From an uncultured Lachnospiraceae bacterium (lineage in GTDB: Bacteria > Bacillota > Clostridia > Lachnospirales > Lachnospiraceae): DNA of 37,536 nucleotides. Below are positions 33,279 to 37,536 of this stretch, piece after piece. The position numbers and the translations under genes are program-made. Within the stretch, counting starts at the first letter, position 1, and each line of letters begins with the position of its first letter. The DNA is taken from contig CAJOMN010000018.1 of the NCBI GenBank assembly GCA_905235745.1, positions 1 through 37,536 on the forward strand, in the 5' to 3' direction. The notes below the pieces were generated by a model, which saw only the letters and a program-made list of their open reading frames with translations, was not told the DNA's origin and ran no database searches.

Positions 33279-35615
33279 ATGAAGCTCAAAGGGATGGCCG
33301 CAGGCAGTTCGGCACGCATCGTCAATGTTGGCGGCGAAGGTGCCGTCCGGCAGCACCTGCTCGATATGGGTATCATCCCCGGAGCAGAGGTTACGATCGT
33401 TAAGTACGCGCCCCTGGGGGATCCGGTCGAGCTCCGGGTGCATTCATATGAATTGTCGCTCGGTCTTGATGAAACCGAAATGATAGAGGTCGAACCGATA
33501 GAGACGGCTGATGTTACCCGCCAAGAGAAGGTTCGCAAAAAGGGTAATGAACATCCCGGACTCGGAGAAGGCGGAAGGTTTCACCCGAAAGGAAGCGGCA
33601 ATCCTCTTCCCGATTCCCAGCAGCTTACATTTGCACTCGTCGGCAACCAGAACTGCGGCAAGACTACATTGTTCAACCAGCTGACGGGAGCCAGACAGCA
33701 CGTCGGTAATTTTCCGGGCGTTACCGTAGATCGTAAAGACGGCGCTATACTGGGCTATGAGAACACACTGATCACCGATCTTCCCGGCATCTATTCCATG
33801 TCTCCATATTCTGCCGAAGAACTCGTATCAAGGGATTTTGTCCTGAATAACAGACCAAGAGCGATCATCAATATAGTGGACGCGACCAATATCGAGAGAA
33901 ATCTGTATCTGACGATGCAGCTTCTGGAGATGGATATCCCGGTCGTTGTCGCTCTGAATATGATGGACGAGGTGATCGGAAACGGCGGATATATAGATGT
34001 TAATATAATGGAGGAGATGCTCGGTACGCCTGTCATACCGATCTCGGCTGCGAAGAGTCAGGGAATTAACGAGCTTGTTGAACACGCGATCCATGTGGCA
34101 AAGTATCAGGAAAAACCTTTAAAACAGGATTTTTGCGATCAGAATGACAATAACGGAGCCGTACACCGTGCACTCCATGCGGTCTCCCATCTTATAGAAG
34201 ACCATGCAGGGGCGGCGGGCCTTCCGGTCAGATTTGCGGCAGACAAGGCTATAGAAGGGGATAAACGTATAATCGAACAGCTTGAGCTTGATGACAACGA
34301 AAAAGATATGCTCGAGCATATCACCGTGCAGATGGAAAATGAAAGGGGACTTGACAGGAATGCCGCGATAAGCGACATGCGGTTCGCCTTTATACTGAAG
34401 GTCTGCAGGGAATGTGTCACAAGGTCTGACAGGAATCAGGAAAGGGAGCGCAGCAGCAGGATTGACCGGATCCTTACCGGAAAATACACGGGCATCCCGA
34501 TATTCATTCTTATTATGGGAATGGTATTTTTGCTGACGTTCAATGTTGTCGGAGCGGCGCTTCAGAATCTTATCGCGGCCGGGATTGGGTACCTTGAGAG
34601 GGCAGTCGATCAGCTGCTTACCGCATCGGGTGTCAACAGTGCCGTTCACGGACTGATAATAGGAGGAATCTTCCGTGGAGTGGGAAGCGTATTATCATTC
34701 CTGCCTATCATAGTGACCATGTTCTTTTTCCTGTCGATCCTCGAGGACAGCGGATATATCGCAAGGGTCGCGTTTATCATGGACAAGCCCATGCGCAGGC
34801 TCGGACTGAGCGGGAGAAGTATCGTTCCGATGCTGACAGGATTCGGATGTACCGTTCCCGCCGTCATGTCGTCGAGAACCCTTCCGAGTGAAAGAGACCG
34901 TAAGATGACGATACTGATGATCCCGTTTATGAGCTGTACGGCAAAACTGCCTGTATATGCTTTCTTTGCGGACATTTTCTTTCCGCATCACAAGGCGCTT
35001 GTAATGACCGCCTTGTATTTCCTGGGGATAGTGGTTGCGATGCTTGTGTCTTTCCTGTATAAGCATACGTTCTTTAAGGGTGAGGCGGTTCCGTTTGTTA
35101 TGGAGCTGCCCAATTACCGTATGCCGAAAATGAAAAACGTTATTATTCTTATGTGGGAAAAGACAAAGGATTTTATCCAGAAGGCGTTTTCCATTATATT
35201 GCTTGCCACGATAATCGTGTGGTTCCTGCAAAGCTTTGACTTAAGATTTAATCTTGTATCCGACTCTTCCGAGTCGATCCTTGCTGTTATATCGGGATGG
35301 TTCGTGCCGGTATTTAAGCCTGTAGGCCTCGGGGAGTGGAGGATAGTGACTTCCATGTTCGTGGGAGTAAGCGCCAAGGAAGCAATAATTACCACTATGC
35401 TTGTACTGTTCGAAGATGCGGGCGGTGTAGAGAATGTTGTTACTGCCGTTACCGCCGTTCCGCTTCTTGTATTCAGCCTGCTGTATACTCCGTGTGTAGC
35501 GGCGGTCTCATCGGTCAGGAATGAACTTGGCGCCAGATGGGCATGGTTCATGGTCATATGGCACTGCGTTATTGCCTGGATGGCAGCCTTTATCGCCTAT
35601 CATATTATGGTATAG
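33279..35615 (+). CDS. feoB: FeoA-FeoB fusion, ferrous iron transporter
   Basis: Membrane ferrous iron transporter of 778 residues. An SH3-like FeoA domain (about 1-75) is fused to a FeoB G domain: G1 GNQNCGKTT (122-130), G2 near Thr149, G3 DLPG (167-170), G4 NMMD (227-230) and G5 in ISAAKS. A helical linker leads to the membrane gates, with the conserved CTVPAVMSSR and CTAKLPVYAF cysteine-containing helices and SAKEAIITTM near the C-terminus. The start is the ATG at 33279 after AAAGGAGGA; a GTG at 33258 overlapping galT is rejected. No separate feoA or feoC is present. No Fur-type box was recognised. Confidence 0.93.
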   Translation: MKLKGMAAGSSARIVNVGGEGAVRQHLLDMGIIPGAEVTIVKYAPLGDPVELRVHSYELSLGLDETEMIEVEPIETADVTRQEKVRKKGNEHPGLGEGGRFHPKGSGNPLPDSQQLTFALVGNQNCGKTTLFNQLTGARQHVGNFPGVTVDRKDGAILGYENTLITDLPGIYSMSPYSAEELVSRDFVLNNRPRAIINIVDATNIERNLYLTMQLLEMDIPVVVALNMMDEVIGNGGYIDVNIMEEMLGTPVIPISAAKSQGINELVEHAIHVAKYQEKPLKQDFCDQNDNNGAVHRALHAVSHLIEDHAGAAGLPVRFAADKAIEGDKRIIEQLELDDNEKDMLEHITVQMENERGLDRNAAISDMRFAFILKVCRECVTRSDRNQERERSSRIDRILTGKYTGIPIFILIMGMVFLLTFNVVGAALQNLIAAGIGYLERAVDQLLTASGVNSAVHGLIIGGIFRGVGSVLSFLPIIVTMFFFLSILEDSGYIARVAFIMDKPMRRLGLSGRSIVPMLTGFGCTVPAVMSSRTLPSERDRKMTILMIPFMSCTAKLPVYAFFADIFFPHHKALVMTALYFLGIVVAMLVSFLYKHTFFKGEAVPFVMELPNYRMPKMKNVIILMWEKTKDFIQKAFSIILLATIIVWFLQSFDLRFNLVSDSSESILAVISGWFVPVFKPVGLGEWRIVTSMFVGVSAKEAIITTMLVLFEDAGGVENVVTAVTAVPLLVFSLLYTPCVAAVSSVRNELGARWAWFMVIWHCVIAWMAAFIAYHIMV

Positions 35616-35633
35616 CAAACGTCAACCTTGTTC

Positions 35634-35681
35634 ACTTTGGTAGTTGCTGCGCTGGTTATTGGCTGCCAAAAGCGCCAAAGT
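35634..35681 (+). repeat. Inverted repeat in the feoB-rarA gap
   Basis: ACTTTGG (35634-35640) and CCAAAGT (35675-35681) form an inverted repeat around 34 nt that contains a smaller TTGG-CTG-CCAA dyad. No T-run follows, so a normal intrinsic terminator is unlikely. It may be a chance structure or a weak stop. Confidence 0.3.
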
Positions 35682-35700
35682 ACTGTAAATACGGGTAATA

Positions 35701-37032
35701 ATGATGGAACAGTTAAACTTATTCACGGATTCTCCTGCTTCATATTCGAGAGCGCCTCTCGCATCGAGACTTCGTCCCGAAACTCTTGACGAGTACGTGG
35801 GACAGGAGCATCTTGTCGGAAAGGGAATGCTGCTTCGGCAGCTTATAGAGACAGATCAGATCTCGTCAATGATCTTCTGGGGGCCTCCGGGTGTCGGCAA
35901 GACTACGCTCGCAAGGATAATCGCCGGACATACGCACGCGCATTTTGTGGAATTTTCCGCAGTGACGAGCGGCATCAAAGAGGTCAAGGAGGTCATGAAG
36001 GATGCCGAGGACAACAGGAAGCGCGGTATCAAGACGCTCCTGTTTACTGATGAGATACACCGTTTCAACAAGGCACAGCAGGATGCATTTCTGCCCTACG
36101 TCGAAAAGGGCAGCATTGTGCTTGTCGGAGCCACGACGGAAAATCCCTCGTTTGAGATCAATTCGGCTCTTCTGTCCCGCTGCAAGGTTTTTATACTGAA
36201 GGCTCTTACAGAAGAAGACCTCTTCAAGCTTCTCAGGCATGCACTTACATCGGAGAAAGGCTTCGGAAATCTGCAGATAGAGATATCCGATGACGATCTG
36301 CATGCCATCGCCATGTTTTCAAACGGAGATGCAAGGGGTGCGCTTAATACGCTGGAGATGGTGATCAACAACACTCCGCTTGATTCCGGGGGCATCATAA
36401 AGGTTACGACCGAAACGGTTGCCCAGTGCATGGATCGCAGATCGCTTCTGTATGACAAGAACGGGGAGGAGCATTATAACCTTATCTCCGCGCTTCACAA
36501 ATCAATGCGCAACTCCGATCCCGACGCTGCGGTATACTGGGTGTGCAGGATGATAGACGGCGGTGAAGATCCTCTGTATATAGCGAGGCGGATGGTCAGA
36601 TTTGCGAGCGAGGATATCGGGCTTGCGGATTCAAATGCACTGACTGTTGCCGTTAACGCATATCAGGCATGCCATTTTATAGGGCTTCCCGAATGTAACG
36701 TCCATCTGGCACATGCGGCAGTATATCTGTCGATGGCACCCAAGTCGAATGCGCTTGAGAGAGCCTGCATGGATGCGGCAGCGGATATAGCCGAATCCCC
36801 GGCGGAACCGGTTCCGCTTCAGATCAGAAATGCGCCGACATCGCTTATGAAGGAAGCAGGATACGGAAAGGGATATATATATGCACATGACACGGATGAG
36901 AAGATGGCAAGGATGCAGTGCCTTCCGGATGCTCTCAAAGACAGGAGATATTATGATCCCGGCGATCAGGGCGATGAAGCCGCAATAAAGCGCCGCCTCG
37001 AAGAGATCCGCAACTGGAAGGCGGGAAAATAG
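35701..37032 (+). CDS. rarA: Replication-associated recombination protein A
   Basis: AAA+ ATPase of 443 residues of the RarA/MgsA/WRNIP1 family, which acts at stalled replication forks with SSB. Walker A is GPPGVGKTT (61-69), Walker B is TDEIHRFNK (116-124), and the C-terminal tetramerisation region includes VRFASEDIGLADSNAL and AVYLSMAPKSN. Two adjacent in-frame ATGs (35701 and 35704) could start it, and no good SD is seen (only ACGGG). The LysR-like or SSB-tail extensions found in some relatives are absent. Confidence 0.94.
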   Translation: MMEQLNLFTDSPASYSRAPLASRLRPETLDEYVGQEHLVGKGMLLRQLIETDQISSMIFWGPPGVGKTTLARIIAGHTHAHFVEFSAVTSGIKEVKEVMKDAEDNRKRGIKTLLFTDEIHRFNKAQQDAFLPYVEKGSIVLVGATTENPSFEINSALLSRCKVFILKALTEEDLFKLLRHALTSEKGFGNLQIEISDDDLHAIAMFSNGDARGALNTLEMVINNTPLDSGGIIKVTTETVAQCMDRRSLLYDKNGEEHYNLISALHKSMRNSDPDAAVYWVCRMIDGGEDPLYIARRMVRFASEDIGLADSNALTVAVNAYQACHFIGLPECNVHLAHAAVYLSMAPKSNALERACMDAAADIAESPAEPVPLQIRNAPTSLMKEAGYGKGYIYAHDTDEKMARMQCLPDALKDRRYYDPGDQGDEAAIKRRLEEIRNWKAGK

Positions 37033-37182
37033 ATCATTTCAGAGGGATACCTTTATGAGAACTGGTCCTGACAGTCCCTATGGTTTATTACTATATAGTT
37101 GATGGTGAGTCCTGCCGATAAGTGTGACTGCTAAAAGCGTTGTCAACTATTATAGAAAAGCATTTTGAAATCAAAATATAAA

Positions 37183-37211
37183 TTGACGCTATAGAGCGGT
37201 GGTGGTATTAT
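37183..37211 (+). promoter_or_regulatory. SigA-type promoter of a small transcription unit
   Basis: TTGACG (37183-37188) and TATTAT (37206-37211) have a 17-bp spacer. The expected transcription start is around 37219. It drives no protein gene before a terminator about 87 nt further on. Confidence 0.6.
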
Positions 37212-37218
37212 ACTAACA

Positions 37219-37306
37219 AAGGGTGCTACCGATAGACGGTTAGTCCTGTTATGATTGGTTAAATAACCGCTCAAACGTATGGTGGACGTGGGCGGTTATT
37301 TTTTGT
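37219..37306 (+). ncRNA. Candidate small RNA of about 87 nt
   Basis: The region between the promoter at 37183-37211 and the terminator at 37262-37304 has no SD-led reading frame. It starts with GGGTGCTACC followed by a hairpin (CTACCG with CGGTTAG, one bulge). The layout resembles antitoxin RNAs of holin-like type I toxin systems, in which the RNA overlaps the 3' end of a toxin gene on the other strand; no intact toxin is seen here. This resemblance is from memory and was not searched. Confidence 0.45.
37262..37304 (+). terminator. Intrinsic terminator of the small transcription unit
   Basis: A 9-bp stem, AATAACCGC (37262-37270) with GCGGTTATT (37292-37300), has a 21-nt loop and is followed by TTTTG, giving a run of six T together with the stem end. 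It is likely to work on the plus strand; on the minus strand the A-rich 5' arm reads as AATAACCGC followed by no T-run beyond TTATTT. Confidence 0.75.
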
Positions 37307-37372
37307 CTTGCTATTACGACCTATCGCATTACCAAAAGGGACAGTACCAAAAGGGACGGTTCTTTTTGTCAT
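37271..37372 (-). pseudogene. Possible remnant of a holin-like toxin ORF
   Basis: A minus-strand frame of 33 codons ends in KTKNNRPRPPYV, with NNRP encoded by the terminator stem of the plus-strand small RNA. Holin-like type I toxins often end in a Lys/Asn/Arg-rich tail overlapping such a terminator. However, the expected hydrophobic helix is missing; the N-terminal half is instead encoded by the ACCAAAAGGGAC direct repeats. It is either a decayed toxin or a chance frame. Confidence 0.2.
37331..37357. repeat. Short tandem direct repeat ACCAAAAGGGAC
   Basis: Two identical 12-mers (37331-37342 and 37346-37357) are 15 nt apart and followed by GGTTCTTTTTGTC. Similar GGGAC...TTTTTGTC sequences are scattered in some Firmicutes genomes near REP-type elements; whether this one belongs to such a family cannot be told without a genome-wide search. 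Confidence 0.5.
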
Positions 37373-37450
37373 CTTTCATAGAAACGTAGTTTGCCCGTCT
37401 TTGATTTTTCTTCCTGTTTGCTTTGGCTTGTGTTATTATAATATCGAATC

Positions 37451-37536
37451 ATGACACGAAAGGATCTACCGGCTCGATATATGTCAGACATTGAAAATGC
37501 CCTCAATCTTGAATATGACAAGAAGCTCGATGCGCA
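37451..37536 (+). CDS. Hypothetical protein, N-terminal fragment
   Basis: An open frame starts at ATG 37451 (MTRKDLPARYMSDIENALNL) and runs off the window; a second in-frame ATG is at 37481. A TATAAT (37437-37442) lies close upstream, with no clear -35 and no well-spaced SD before either ATG. A transcript from that -10 would be nearly leaderless for the first ATG. The protein is not recognised; too little is visible. Confidence 0.45.
   Translation, partial: MTRKDLPARYMSDIENALNLEYDKKLDA

Noticed and set aside
35634-35681. Inverted repeat after feoB as a transcription terminator
   Set aside because: The arms are only 7 bp around a long loop and no T-run follows on either strand.
37055-37102. 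15-codon ORF MRTGPDSPYGLLLYS after rarA
   Set aside because: It has an AGAGGG upstream, but it is very short, unrecognised, and nothing else supports coding.
1-37536. CRISPR arrays, tRNA or rRNA genes, and insertion sequences
   Set aside because: No spaced repeats, tRNA-like cloverleaf, rRNA segments or transposase genes were recognised anywhere in the window by reading; no covariance search could be run.

Overview
The window looks like the chromosome of a Clostridia bacterium, most likely a Lachnospiraceae member. The reasons are the uninterrupted S10-spc-alpha ribosomal run with rpmD, zinc-type S14 and L36 and a zinc-LID adenylate kinase; an EcfA1-EcfA2-EcfT-TruA module directly after rplQ; a long L17; a class II GalT; a FeoA-FeoB fusion; and purine-rich Shine-Dalgarno (SD) sites throughout. 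The family assignment is inferred from gene content, not from a database search.

Layout. 1-3694 (+): the end of a class B sortase, then a tight three-gene unit of hybrid histidine kinase, CPBP membrane protease and RimK-like ATP-grasp ligase. 3678-6903 (-): a four-gene unit (DUF4190 protein, DUF2752 protein, RlmI-like methyltransferase, PutP symporter) read from a promoter at 6952-6980. The last genes of these two units overlap tail to tail. 6904-7485: a divergent control region with a strong promoter and a leader of about 340 nt for the ribosomal operon. 7486-23262 (+): rpsJ to rplQ, including secY, adk, map, infA and rpoA, closed by an intrinsic terminator. 23328-26619 (+): ECF transporter ATPases and T subunit, then truA. 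26588-30189 (+): a VWA/metallopeptidase-like protein, a MoxR AAA+ ATPase and a short leucine-rich-repeat protein, tightly packed. 30366-35615 (+): galK, galT and a feoA-feoB fusion behind a promoter that carries a dyad. 35701-37032 (+): rarA. 37033-37536: an intergenic region with a complete small transcription unit (promoter, about 87 nt, terminator), short direct repeats, and the start of another gene.

The most notable signal is a pair of related structured RNA elements in the ribosomal operon, one in the rpsJ leader (7280-7363) and one between rplW and rplB (9553-9636). The helices differ in sequence but keep pairing, while the internal-loop and linker sequences are conserved. This is covariation visible within a single genome and points to a shared ligand, probably a ribosomal protein of this operon. 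The rpsJ leader ends in a hairpin that contains the SD and is followed by seven T residues, which suggests attenuation. Two other candidates are the VWA-MoxR-LRR triad and the small RNA unit near the right end, which may be an orphan antitoxin of a holin-like type I toxin.
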